Assembly: GCA_002478885.1 (NCBI GenBank)
Contig: DLKC01000027.1
Location: forward strand, 133,632-197,631
Direction of reading: 5' to 3'
Source: Chitinophagaceae bacterium UBA7600
GTDB taxonomy: Bacteria; Bacteroidota; Bacteroidia; Chitinophagales; Chitinophagaceae
Length of the DNA stretch: 64,000 nt
Both the position numbers and the translations under genes were made by a program. The notes beneath the pieces are model-generated. The model made no database searches. It was not told the origin of the DNA and saw nothing but the letters and a program-made list of their open reading frames with translations. Positions 8,084 through 15,798 of the stretch are shown here, in pieces. Each line of letters opens with the position of its first letter. Within the stretch, counting starts at the first letter, position 1.

Positions 8084-8350
8084 TTATTTTATTTCTTCAA
8101 AATCTATATACTCGCTGTCTGTTGTAGTAGTAGTTGGCCCTGATTGTTTGGGCGGAGAAGAGGGTTTTTTAGGAGCCGCATTTGGGTTTTGCTGCTGCTG
8201 TTGCCTTCTTAACATTTCTTCCCGCATGCCGTTCAGGTTGTTAAACTGCTGTTTTACCTGGGAGGTGGTTTTTGCCACAGGCACAATAAAATCAAAAATG
8301 AGTTTATATAATAGGTAAAGAATAAGTATTGTTACGATTACGTCTAACAT
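8084..8350 (-). CDS. DUF4834-like small membrane protein
   Basis: The 88-residue protein has one N-terminal membrane segment (MLDVIVTILILYLLYKLIF), then a charged stretch with NLNGMREEMLRRQQQQQ, a Pro/Lys-rich linker and an acidic end (EYIDFEEIK). This matches the small Bacteroidota family DUF4834 as I remember it, which has no assigned function. The gene begins 10 bp after frr on the same strand, so it is probably co-transcribed with ribosome recycling factor. The poly-Gln and poly-Thr runs suggest a disordered cytoplasmic tail. Confidence 0.75.
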   Translation of the reverse strand: MLDVIVTILILYLLYKLIFDFIVPVAKTTSQVKQQFNNLNGMREEMLRRQQQQQNPNAAPKKPSSPPKQSGPTTTTTDSEYIDFEEIK

Positions 8351-8360
8351 GGCTTAATGG

Positions 8361-8927
8361 TTATACTGACATCATTTCTTTTTCTTTCGCGGCGAGATGT
8401 TTATCGACCAATACGATGTATTTGTCAGTCATCTGCTGAATATCTTTTTCGGCATCCTTGGCTGCGTCTTCACTAAGTCCGTTCTTTTGTAATTTCTTCA
8501 CGTGCTCCAGAGAATCCCTGCGTATATTTCTTACGGCAACCTTACAATGTTCACCCTCGGCACTTGCTTTTTTGAACAATTCTTTTCTTCTTTCTTCAGT
8601 GAGCGGGGGCATAAATAGTCTTATTTGCACGCCATCATTCTGCGGGGTAATACCAATATTTGCCTGCAGGATTGATTTTTCTATCGGAGCGACCATGTTT
8701 TTTTCCCAAGGCTGTATGCTGATTGTTCTTGCATCAAGTACGCTAATATTGGCAACCTGGCTTATAGGGACAGGAGAGCCATAATACTCGACCTGGATGC
8801 CATCAAGCATGCCCGGACTGGCTTTGCCGGCTCTTATGCGCGTCAATTCAAGCTCGAGGTGAGCAATGGCCTTTTGCATGGAAGTTTCAGAATCGTCAAT
8901 TATTAACTCCAGTTCTTCAGTTGTCAT
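8361..8927 (-). CDS. frr: Ribosome recycling factor
   Basis: This 188-residue protein frees ribosomes from mRNA after termination together with EF-G. Family blocks are clear: LELTRIRAGKASPGMLDG, VEYYGSPVPISQVANISV, DARTISIQPWEK, and the C-terminal three-helix region with LTEERRKELFKKA and VAVRNIRRD. The length is normal. A TAGCTTTG promoter box lies 23 nt upstream of the ATG (8951-8958). The DUF4834-like gene follows 10 bp downstream. Confidence 0.97.
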   Translation of the reverse strand: MTTEELELIIDDSETSMQKAIAHLELELTRIRAGKASPGMLDGIQVEYYGSPVPISQVANISVLDARTISIQPWEKNMVAPIEKSILQANIGITPQNDGVQIRLFMPPLTEERRKELFKKASAEGEHCKVAVRNIRRDSLEHVKKLQKNGLSEDAAKDAEKDIQQMTDKYIVLVDKHLAAKEKEMMSV

Positions 8928-9083
8928 ATCTGATTAAGTTTGTGAAAACGCAAAGCTAATGAATACAAAATGCCCCGCAAAACAGCGCATTCTTTTTAAT
9001 AAACAATTGGATTTTGTTTAAAATCTATGGCCGTAGAAAATATTTGTCCAGTTGATTTCGTAATGACTGGTGTAATTGTGAAA

Positions 9084-9103
9084 GCACAAGAGTGCGACGC
9101 AAC
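9084..9103. repeat. Single repeat arm
   Basis: GCACAAGAGTGCGACGCAAC lies 45 bp beyond the stop of the WecA-like gene. The outer flank reads TGATGTTGC. No facing arm is seen in the gap toward frr. Confidence 0.8.
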
Positions 9104-9148
9104 TGATGTTGCATATAGATCAGGTGCTTGTGACAAAAGAAAAGAGTA

Positions 9149-10291
9149 TTATTCTTCTTTTAATGCAGCTTTGTCTTTATTATGAAAAAGGGTAAGCACT
9201 TTAGTATTTTGAAGACTGGCAGGCTCCAGTTCCTCTGCATCAACCACATGCAGGTGTTTTTTCGGTTGGGCGAAATACTTTACTACAAAAACACCACTGA
9301 AAAAGACCATTATTAAAATAAGTGCTGTAAGGTTTATATTAAGGTATTGAATAAAAAAGCCGAATACAGCAAAACATACAGCCGACACAGACAGCAAAAT
9401 AGTTACCGAAGTATGACTCAGCCCCCTGTTCAACAGCAGGTGGTGCAGGTGATTCCGATCGGGTGCGAATGGGGAAACACCTTTGGTAAGTCTTATAATA
9501 AAGACTCTTAATACATCTAACAGCGGAATAATGATAAAGCAGAAACCTATGCCAATAGAGGATGATACGGGGTAGGCAGTAGCAGAGCCGGCTGTTTGAA
9601 CAAACTTGATGAACAGTATCGCGTTCACAAGACCTATCATCATAGAGCCTGAATCGCCCATAAAGATCTTGGCTGGCGGAAAATTATAACAGAGAAAAGC
9701 CAGAAGCGAACCGCTCATGGTAAAGCCTAGAACAGCGAATGGTATATTATTGTTGATGTAAAAAAATAGTCCAAATGACAGCGAAGAAATAAGTCCGAGC
9801 GAGCCCGCAAGGCCGTCCACGCCATCAATAAGATTGAAAGAATTGATCACAAGTATAATGGTAAAGAAACTAACAATATAGCTAAACGTGCCGTTCATCT
9901 CCAACACGCCTGCAAGGCCTTCGAGATTGGAGATCAGGAGATGCGTTTTGGCCGTAAGAATGGAGGCCACAACCAATTGGCCGAAAACCTTTTTGAGTGG
10001 GTGCAGCACGAAAATATCGTCAATAACGCCTAATATAAAAATGATGAAAAAGCAAGCCAGGTAGTACTGAAATTCAGAGTTCCCGAGGGTGAAGTCTGAA
10101 ACGAGTAACAGACTTATAGCTAACCCTGTAATAATGCCCACGCCGCCAAGTGAAGAAATTGGATAAGTATGTGTTTTTCTTTCGTCTGGTATGTCAAACA
10201 ATTTATTGATCTTGGCAATCCTTATAATAAATGGCATTATAAAGAAGGTTATGACAAAAGCAATAAATGTTCCGGTTGCAACTAAAATCAT
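9149..10291 (-). CDS. WecA/MraY-family undecaprenyl-phosphate glycosyl-1-phosphate transferase
   Basis: This 380-residue polytopic membrane protein of glycosyltransferase family 4 (polyprenyl-phosphate type) transfers a sugar-1-phosphate from a UDP-sugar to undecaprenyl phosphate, starting O-antigen, capsule or wall-polymer synthesis. Key motifs are DDIFVLHPLKK (Mg2+-binding Asp pair), NSFNLIDGVDGLAGSLG, MGDSGSMMIG and DRNHLHHLLL, the HxHH-type loop of WecA-like rather than MraY enzymes. About ten hydrophobic segments are visible. The C-terminal tail (KYFAQPKKHLHVVDAEE) is hydrophilic and cytoplasmic. The sugar substrate cannot be read. The gene is not linked to a polysaccharide cluster; glycosyltransferases lie about 3 kb away on the other strand. 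Confidence 0.93.
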   Translation of the reverse strand: MILVATGTFIAFVITFFIMPFIIRIAKINKLFDIPDERKTHTYPISSLGGVGIITGLAISLLLVSDFTLGNSEFQYYLACFFIIFILGVIDDIFVLHPLKKVFGQLVVASILTAKTHLLISNLEGLAGVLEMNGTFSYIVSFFTIILVINSFNLIDGVDGLAGSLGLISSLSFGLFFYINNNIPFAVLGFTMSGSLLAFLCYNFPPAKIFMGDSGSMMIGLVNAILFIKFVQTAGSATAYPVSSSIGIGFCFIIIPLLDVLRVFIIRLTKGVSPFAPDRNHLHHLLLNRGLSHTSVTILLSVSAVCFAVFGFFIQYLNINLTALILIMVFFSGVFVVKYFAQPKKHLHVVDAEELEPASLQNTKVLTLFHNKDKAALKEE

Positions 10292-10438
10292 GCTGATTAT
10301 ATTTTGGAAAATGCCCCTTGCGACAAGCAGCAGAAATCAAGCCAAAGCGAATGTAGGGCATAAATTCGTATCACAATCAATTTTATATGTTTAATTTTTT
10401 TGACTATTAATGGGTAAGGAACAATTAGTTTAAACCCT

Positions 10439-10446
10439 TAGCTTTG
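10439..10446 (+). promoter_or_regulatory. -7 box for transketolase gene
   Basis: TAGCTTTG matches the Bacteroidota -7 consensus TAnnTTTG and ends 21 nt before the ATG. No clear -33 TTTG is seen. Confidence 0.5.
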
Positions 10447-10467
10447 CCGCTTTTAAATATCTAACTG

Positions 10468-11310
10468 ATGGAATCTGTAACTAAGCTAAAAGATATTGCA
10501 ACGCAGGTGAGAAGGGATATTGTACGAATGGTTCATGCTGTTCAAAGTGGCCACCCGGGCGGTTCTTTAGGCTGTGCTGATTTTTTAACAGCACTCTATT
10601 TCAATACAATGGAACATAATCCCTCCTTCAATATGGATGCGGTTAACGAAGACGTATTTTTCCTGTCTAACGGCCATATATCACCGGTGTTTTATTCAGT
10701 GCTTGCACGTTCAGGTTATTTTGATGTAAAAGAACTGGCCACATTTCGTAAGCTAAATACCCGTTTGCAGGGTCACCCGGCTACTCATGAGCATTTGCCC
10801 GGTGTAAGAATCGCAAGCGGTTCCCTCGGGCAGGGAATGAGCGTTGCCATAGGTGCTGCACTGTCTAAAAAACTTAATGGCGACAACCACCTCGTTTTCT
10901 CTCTTCATGGCGACGGTGAATTAGACGAAGGCCAGGTTTGGGAGGCTATCATGAGCGCCACACACCTTAAAGTCGACAACCTGATTTCCACTATAGACTG
11001 GAACGGACAACAAATTGACGGCCCTACCAGTAAGGTAATGAACCTGGGCGATCTGCATATAAAGTTCGCAGCGTTCGGTTGGGTTGTTATCGAAATGAAT
11101 GGAAATGATATGGACGATGTAGTGGCAACCCTCGATAAAGCAAAATCGCTTACCGGCAATGGCCAGCCCGTTTGCATTCTTATGAAAACAGAAATGGGCA
11201 AAGGCGTAGATTTTATGGAAGGCAGCCACGAATGGCATGGCATTGCTCCCAACAACGATCAACTGGCCAAGGCCCTTGCGCAGTTGCCTGAAACCCTTGG
11301 TGATTATTAA
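10468..11310 (+). CDS. Transketolase, N-terminal (ThDP-binding) subunit
   Basis: This 280-residue protein corresponds to the first half of a transketolase. It has SGHPGGSLGCADFLTALYF near the N-terminus, SNGHISPVFYSVL, ASGSLGQGMSVAIGAAL, and the thiamine-diphosphate/Mg2+ motif GDGELDEGQVWEA with the metal-binding Asn in DWNGQQIDGPT. It needs a separately encoded C-terminal half (pyrimidine-binding domain) to transfer two-carbon units in the pentose-phosphate pathway. Split transketolases usually have the two halves adjacent. Here the next gene is gcvT, after a terminator and a repeat pair, so the partner must lie elsewhere. Confidence 0.93.
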   Translation: MESVTKLKDIATQVRRDIVRMVHAVQSGHPGGSLGCADFLTALYFNTMEHNPSFNMDAVNEDVFFLSNGHISPVFYSVLARSGYFDVKELATFRKLNTRLQGHPATHEHLPGVRIASGSLGQGMSVAIGAALSKKLNGDNHLVFSLHGDGELDEGQVWEAIMSATHLKVDNLISTIDWNGQQIDGPTSKVMNLGDLHIKFAAFGWVVIEMNGNDMDDVVATLDKAKSLTGNGQPVCILMKTEMGKGVDFMEGSHEWHGIAPNNDQLAKALAQLPETLGDY

Positions 11311-11336
11311 AAAGACTAAACTTTCTAAAAAAACAC

Positions 11337-11372
11337 AAGCAGCCCCGAAGGCTGCTTTTTTGTTTTTTTTTT
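11337..11372 (+). terminator. Intrinsic terminator after transketolase
   Basis: The stem AAGCAGCC/GGCTGCTT (11337-11344 and 11350-11357) with loop CCGAA is followed by a long T-rich run, 27 bp after the stop codon. Confidence 0.88.
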
Positions 11373-11403
11373 GAACTCGGCAACGGAATGTATTTCGGCT
11401 TCC

Positions 11404-11534
11404 GTTGCGTCGCACACTTATACGGTTGAGCTAAAAGCAACTAACCCGTTGCAAACGGGAAGCCTTATATCAAAAACTCACAGCCCGCGGTTGATAGCGC
11501 ATGGTTGTTCATGGATACAAGTGTGCGACGCAAC
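11404..11534. repeat. Inverted-repeat pair 2 (arms 11404-11423 and 11515-11534)
   Basis: GTTGCGTCGCACACTTATAC faces ATACAAGTGTGCGACGCAAC. Both arms carry the GTG variant. The right flank continues ...TCAATTGAAAAACATTAGCCAGGCC, part of the longer outer arm (the outer match is split here only in my notation, at about 11535-11565). Confidence 0.88.
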
Positions 11535-11613
11535 AGCAGCTCAATTGAAAAACATTAGCCAGGCCAATAATAATTGTCTTTCGCGGCAATTTTTTTTAGC
11601 TGATCAACTCACC

Positions 11614-11621
11614 TATTTTTG
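11614..11621 (+). promoter_or_regulatory. -7 box for gcvT
   Basis: TATTTTTG fits TAnnTTTG and ends 20 nt before the ATG. A T-rich stretch sits about 19 bp upstream in place of the -33 TTTG. Confidence 0.5.
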
Positions 11622-11641
11622 TCGCAATCAAAACGGTTGAA

Positions 11642-12733
11642 ATGAAAAATACGCCCTTCACGGAAAAACACATTGCACTAGGTGCAAAAATGGCCGAATT
11701 CGCAGGTTATAATATGCCTATCAGCTATGCGGGCATTAATGCAGAGCACGCCGCGGTTCGTAACAACGCCGGTGTTTTCGACGTGAGCCACATGGGTGAG
11801 TTTATTTTAAAAGGTGAAAATGCACTCGACCTTATTCAACGCGTTACCACCAACGACGCTTCAAAGATCAGCAACGGTAAAGCCCAATACAGTTGTCTTA
11901 CCAATAACGAAGGCGGCATTGTTGACGATCTTATCGTTTATTGCATCGAGGAAAATAAAGTGTACATGCTGGTGGTAAATGCCTCAAACATTGAAAAAGA
12001 CTGGAACTGGATTGTTGCGCATAACACTAACAATGTAGAAATGCACAACATTAGCGACAAAACCTGTTTACTGGCGATACAAGGCCCCAATGCTTGCAAG
12101 ATTCTTCAGCCACTTACCGATATAGACATCCTCAACCTTAAATATTACACTTTTGTAAAAGGGCGTTTTGCAGGGGTTGACAATGTGCTTATCAGCGCAA
12201 CAGGTTACACCGGTTCAGGTGGTGTTGAAATTTATTTTGAAGACAAAGACAATGCGGGAAATACTATCTGGGACGCCATTTTTAATGCAGGCGCTGCACA
12301 AAGCATTCAGCCGATTGGCCTCGGTGCAAGAGACACGCTTCGTCTCGAAATGGGCTACTGTTTATATGGCAACGATATCGATGATACGACTACACCTCTT
12401 GAAGGCGGTCTTGGCTGGATCACCAAACTAAATAAAGCAACAGCATTCACTGCGCAACCCATTATCGCGCGGCAAAAAGCTGAAGGCATCAAACGTAAAC
12501 TCGTTGGCTTTGAAATGATCGAACGTGGCATTCCGCGGCACGATTACCCCATTGTTGATGCGGCGGGTAATAATATCGGCAAAGTAACCAGCGGCACACA
12601 GGCTCCGTCGCTTGGCAAAGCTATCGGCCTTGGTTATGTTAACGTGGAGCATGCTTCATTAGACAGCGAGATTTTTATTTCCATTCGCAACAATCCCGTA
12701 AAAGCAAAAGTGGTAAAGGCACCGTTTGCATAA
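11642..12733 (+). CDS. gcvT: Aminomethyltransferase (glycine cleavage T protein)
   Basis: The 363-residue T protein transfers the methylene group from aminomethyl-lipoyl H protein to tetrahydrofolate and releases ammonia in glycine cleavage. Family blocks are [56 protein letters not shown], the folate-region [18 protein letters not shown], and the C-terminal barrel ([17 protein letters not shown]). The catalytic Asp lies in VFDVSHMGE (about residue 44). The length is normal. gcvH and gcvP are not in the window. No glycine riboswitch is seen in the leader, which is only about 20 nt long if the -7 box at 11614 is used. Confidence 0.97.
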   Translation: MKNTPFTEKHIALGAKMAEFAGYNMPISYAGINAEHAAVRNNAGVFDVSHMGEFILKGENALDLIQRVTTNDASKISNGKAQYSCLTNNEGGIVDDLIVYCIEENKVYMLVVNASNIEKDWNWIVAHNTNNVEMHNISDKTCLLAIQGPNACKILQPLTDIDILNLKYYTFVKGRFAGVDNVLISATGYTGSGGVEIYFEDKDNAGNTIWDAIFNAGAAQSIQPIGLGARDTLRLEMGYCLYGNDIDDTTTPLEGGLGWITKLNKATAFTAQPIIARQKAEGIKRKLVGFEMIERGIPRHDYPIVDAAGNNIGKVTSGTQAPSLGKAIGLGYVNVEHASLDSEIFISIRNNPVKAKVVKAPFA

Positions 12734-12770
12734 TTATTTGGTAACCGCCTGTACTGCTGCTATCAGCTTC

Positions 12771-12790
12771 GTTGTGTCACTCACTTGTGC
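12771..12790. repeat. Single repeat arm, ACAC variant
   Basis: GTTGTGTCACTCACTTGTGC lies 37 bp after the gcvT stop and just upstream of the START-like gene. Upstream in-frame codons of that gene run through this arm, which argues for the later start chosen there. Confidence 0.75.
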
Positions 12791-12825
12791 GTTCTGAACT
12801 TTCCTCAGCAGATCAATACAGCCTA

Positions 12826-13299
12826 ATGCCGCAGATTAAACTCACTACTTCCATTGCTGCACCTCTCGAGGTTGTCTTCGACCTTAGCCGAAGTATTGAC
12901 GTACACCAGATAAGTATGCAGCAGTCCGACGAAAGGGCAATCGGTGGCATAACAAGCGGCCTTATTCAAAAAGACGAAACAGTAACCTGGCAGGCAAGGC
13001 ATCTTTTGCGAAAAAGGCAACTAGCGGTTAAAATCACCCGGATGGAACCCTATAATTTTTTTGAAGATGAGATGCTGAAGGGCGATTTTAAATTAATGTG
13101 GCATCGGCATTATTTCAGTTTTGAAAACGGTATAACAACAATGCGGGACGTTTTTTTCTTCGAAGCTCCGTTTGGTTTTGCGGGCAAAATTTTTTGTTAT
13201 TTATTTCTCACAGGTTATATGCGCAGGTTACTCTCACGAAGAAATTTCGTAATAAAAGATTATGCCGAATCGGGCAGGTGGACATCTATCTTAAGCTGA
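12826..13299 (+). CDS. SRPBCC/START-like small protein
   Basis: The 157-residue protein starts MPQIKLTTSIAAPLEVVFDL, the first strand and helix of the SRPBCC (Bet v1/START) fold. GDFKLMWHRHYFSFE and TMRDVFFFEAPFGFAGKI follow, ending in a helix (RRLLSRRNFVIKDYAES). Such proteins bind hydrophobic ligands; the ligand is unknown. An in-frame ATG at 12772 would add 18 residues encoded by an intergenic repeat arm, so the ATG at 12826 is preferred. The gene heads a probable three-gene unit with two glycosyltransferases (30-bp and 15-bp gaps). Confidence 0.8.
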   Translation: MPQIKLTTSIAAPLEVVFDLSRSIDVHQISMQQSDERAIGGITSGLIQKDETVTWQARHLLRKRQLAVKITRMEPYNFFEDEMLKGDFKLMWHRHYFSFENGITTMRDVFFFEAPFGFAGKIFCYLFLTGYMRRLLSRRNFVIKDYAESGRWTSILS

Positions 13300-13329
13300 T
13301 GCCCGCAATTTGCTTATTTTGCCCCTGTT

Positions 13330-14421
13330 TTGAAAAAAATCATTTGCACGGTTACCAATGATCTTACTTACGACCAGCGTATGCAACGCATTTGCGGCAC
13401 ACTGGCCGATAACGGTTTCGAGGTCATACTTACTGGCAGAAAATTAAAAGATTCAAAAGAACTTTCTTCACAGCCGTTTCAGCAAAAAAGAATACAGTGT
13501 GCTTTTAACAGCGGATTCGTATTTTATGCCGAATATAACCTGCGTCTTTTTCTTTGGCTGCTATTTCAGAAGGCCGATGCTATTTGCGCCATCGATCTCG
13601 ACACGATCATTCCATGTTTGCTGGCATCGTATCTTAAGGGTTGCAAAAGAATTTATGATGCCCATGAACTATTCACCGAACAAAAAGAAATTGTTACCAG
13701 GCCTTCCGTACACAAATTCTGGCTCTCGGTAGAAAAGTTTGCGGTGCCAAAATACCGGCTCGGCTACACGGTAAATAATTTTATCGTGGAAGAATTAAAC
13801 CGGCGTTATGGAGTAAATTATGCCATAGTAAGGAACTTGCCCGTGCTTATTACCTTAGCGCCAGCAGGCAGGAAACAAGAACAGCCTTTCATCATTTACC
13901 AGGGAGCAGTTAATGAAGGCCGCAGTTTTGAAACATTGATACCGGCCATGAAAATGGTAAATGCGAAACTAATTATTTTTGGCAAAGGAAATTTTTTCGA
14001 ACAAACAAAGCAACTCATAAAAGAAAATAACCTACACGATAAAGTAGAATTGAAGGGGTACGTTGAACCTGCTGCACTAAGGCAGTTAACCCCCGCAGCG
14101 CACATTGCAATCACTATTTTTGAACAAACCGGGCTTAACCAGTTCTATTCATTGTCAAACAGGTTTTTTGATTATATAATGGCCGGTGTGCCGCAGGTTT
14201 GCGTTAATTACCCCGAGTATAAGCTTATTAATGATCAGTATAACGTTGCATTAATGATCGGCGATACAATGTCCGAAACAATCGCTTTTGCAATAAATAA
14301 GTTACTTGATGATGCCGCTTTGCATGAACAATTGCGCAATAACTGTGTTAAAGCAAGAGAACAATTGAACTGGGGCAGCGAGGAAAAAAGGCTGCTCGCT
14401 TTTTACCAGGATAACTTGTAG
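13330..14421 (+). CDS. Glycosyltransferase family 4-like protein
   Basis: The 363-residue GT-B-type protein starts at TTG (the frame has no suitable ATG; KKIICTVTNDLTYDQRMQRI is the expected first strand and loop). The N-terminal acceptor lobe includes YDAHELFTEQKEI, and the C-terminal lobe shows FIIYQGAVNEGRSFETLIPAM, LIIFGKGNFFEQTKQL, KVELKGYVEPAALRQLTPAAHIAI and NRFFDYIMAGVPQVCV. Such enzymes transfer sugars from nucleotide donors to glycans or lipids at the inner membrane. The donor is unknown. It lies between a START-like gene and a second glycosyltransferase, with which it is probably co-transcribed. Confidence 0.88.
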   Translation: MKKIICTVTNDLTYDQRMQRICGTLADNGFEVILTGRKLKDSKELSSQPFQQKRIQCAFNSGFVFYAEYNLRLFLWLLFQKADAICAIDLDTIIPCLLASYLKGCKRIYDAHELFTEQKEIVTRPSVHKFWLSVEKFAVPKYRLGYTVNNFIVEELNRRYGVNYAIVRNLPVLITLAPAGRKQEQPFIIYQGAVNEGRSFETLIPAMKMVNAKLIIFGKGNFFEQTKQLIKENNLHDKVELKGYVEPAALRQLTPAAHIAITIFEQTGLNQFYSLSNRFFDYIMAGVPQVCVNYPEYKLINDQYNVALMIGDTMSETIAFAINKLLDDAALHEQLRNNCVKAREQLNWGSEEKRLLAFYQDNL

Positions 14422-14436
14422 TCTGCAAATATTAAA

Positions 14437-15573
14437 TTGGATAAGCACTTACATATAATCAGTCTTGATGTACCATATCCTGCCAACTACGGCGGGGTTT
14501 ATGACCTTTTTTATAAGCTTCCCGCATTACAGTCACAAGGTGTAAAAATTATCCTCCATTGTTTTGATAACGGCCGCGGCCAACAACCCGAACTGAATAA
14601 ATATTGCGAAAGGGTTTACTACTATCCACGTAATACTGGCCATAAAGGTTTTACTTTTTCTTTGCCTTACATTGTTTCCAGCAGGAACGACGAAACGCTT
14701 TTACAAAATTTGCTTAAAGACGAGTACCCGATTTTTATGGAGGGTATACATTGCACTTACCCTGCAATCGATCATCGTTTTAATGGCAGGAAAAAATTTG
14801 TTCGTATTCATAATGTAGAACACAGCTATTATCAAAGGCTTTATTCCTGCTCTCACAATCTTTTTAATAAAGCGTACTATCGCTGGGAGAGTAATCGTTT
14901 GTTTCAATACGAAAGAGCGCTTGTAAATAAAGCAACCGCATTTTGGGCCGTTACCGAAAAAGATACTCAATATTTCCGCGATCATTTTGATTGTAAAACC
15001 ATCGACTACCTGCCCCTGTTTATACCGCCGTGGGAGGTTCGGTGCCAGGCAGGCATGGGTACTTATTGTTTGTACCATGGCGACCTGAGCGTTGCTTCAA
15101 ACGACGAGGCTGCAAAATGGTTATTGCAACATGTTTTTGGTAAGTTGCAAATACCGTTTGTTGTGGCCGGCAAAAATCCTTCAGCTGCGCTTGAAAAAAT
15201 CGCACATCAAAACATGCACACCTGCCTTGTTGCGAACCCTTCTGAAATGGAAATGCAGGACATGATAGCGAAAGCCCAGATCAATATACTTCCATCATTC
15301 AACAATACCGGTATACAGATCAAACTGCTGAATGCATTGTTCAATGGCCGTCATTGCCTTGTAAATAAAAACATGGTAGCCGGAACGGGCCTCGAAGAAC
15401 TTTGTGTTGTAGCCGAAACTGCCGAATCGTTCAGTAATATTGTTGCGCAAATGTTTCATCAGAAAATCACCGACGACGAAATCGAAGCGAGAAAAAGTAT
15501 ACTTGAATTTCATTTCAACAACGAAAAGGGTGCAAAGCAAATGCTTCACTGGATTTGGGAACAGTACAAATAA
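14437..15573 (+). CDS. Glycosyltransferase (GT-B fold)
   Basis: The 378-residue protein starts at a TTG 15 bp after the preceding glycosyltransferase gene. HIISLDVPYPANYGGVYDLF is a typical first strand and glycine loop of GT4-like enzymes, so the TTG start is well supported. Other blocks are FVRIHNVEHSYYQRLY, AFWAVTEKDTQYF, CLYHGDLSVASNDEAAKWLL, IPFVVAGKNPS and INILPSFNNTGIQIKLLNAL with the E-to-T-like nucleotide-binding region. It probably acts with the upstream glycosyltransferase on a surface glycan. A repeat pair follows 55 bp downstream, separating it from the convergent sensor gene. Confidence 0.86.
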   Translation: MDKHLHIISLDVPYPANYGGVYDLFYKLPALQSQGVKIILHCFDNGRGQQPELNKYCERVYYYPRNTGHKGFTFSLPYIVSSRNDETLLQNLLKDEYPIFMEGIHCTYPAIDHRFNGRKKFVRIHNVEHSYYQRLYSCSHNLFNKAYYRWESNRLFQYERALVNKATAFWAVTEKDTQYFRDHFDCKTIDYLPLFIPPWEVRCQAGMGTYCLYHGDLSVASNDEAAKWLLQHVFGKLQIPFVVAGKNPSAALEKIAHQNMHTCLVANPSEMEMQDMIAKAQINILPSFNNTGIQIKLLNALFNGRHCLVNKNMVAGTGLEELCVVAETAESFSNIVAQMFHQKITDDEIEARKSILEFHFNNEKGAKQMLHWIWEQYK

Positions 15574-15628
15574 ACCGCAGTAAGGAAGCCATATATTAGC
15601 CAGGCTTTTGTTCCCTGGTCGGGCTTCG

Positions 15629-15752
15629 GTTGCGTCGCACTCTTGTACTTTATAGCAGCAATGTGCGATCAGCAACGGTCGCGAGCTATTTTGCCAAGCC
15701 GGTTTTCGTTTCTGTTGCCCGGTGATTCCGTGGTACAAGAGTGCGACGCAAG
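15629..15752. repeat. Inverted-repeat pair 3 (arms 15629-15648 and 15733-15752)
   Basis: GTTGCGTCGCACTCTTGTAC faces GTACAAGAGTGCGACGCAAG; the arms are perfect complements over 19 bp. It lies in a convergent gap, 55 and 46 bp from the two stop codons. The right flank has CCGATGCC and then GCCGGG. Confidence 0.92.
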
Positions 15753-15798
15753 AGCCGATGCCCAAAGTGCTGAACGCCGGGATCATTATTACAGCAAA

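Noticed and set aside
11622..11641. Glycine riboswitch before gcvT
   Set aside because: The likely leader is only about 20 nt, and the sequence upstream is the repeat pair, with no aptamer-like conserved segments.
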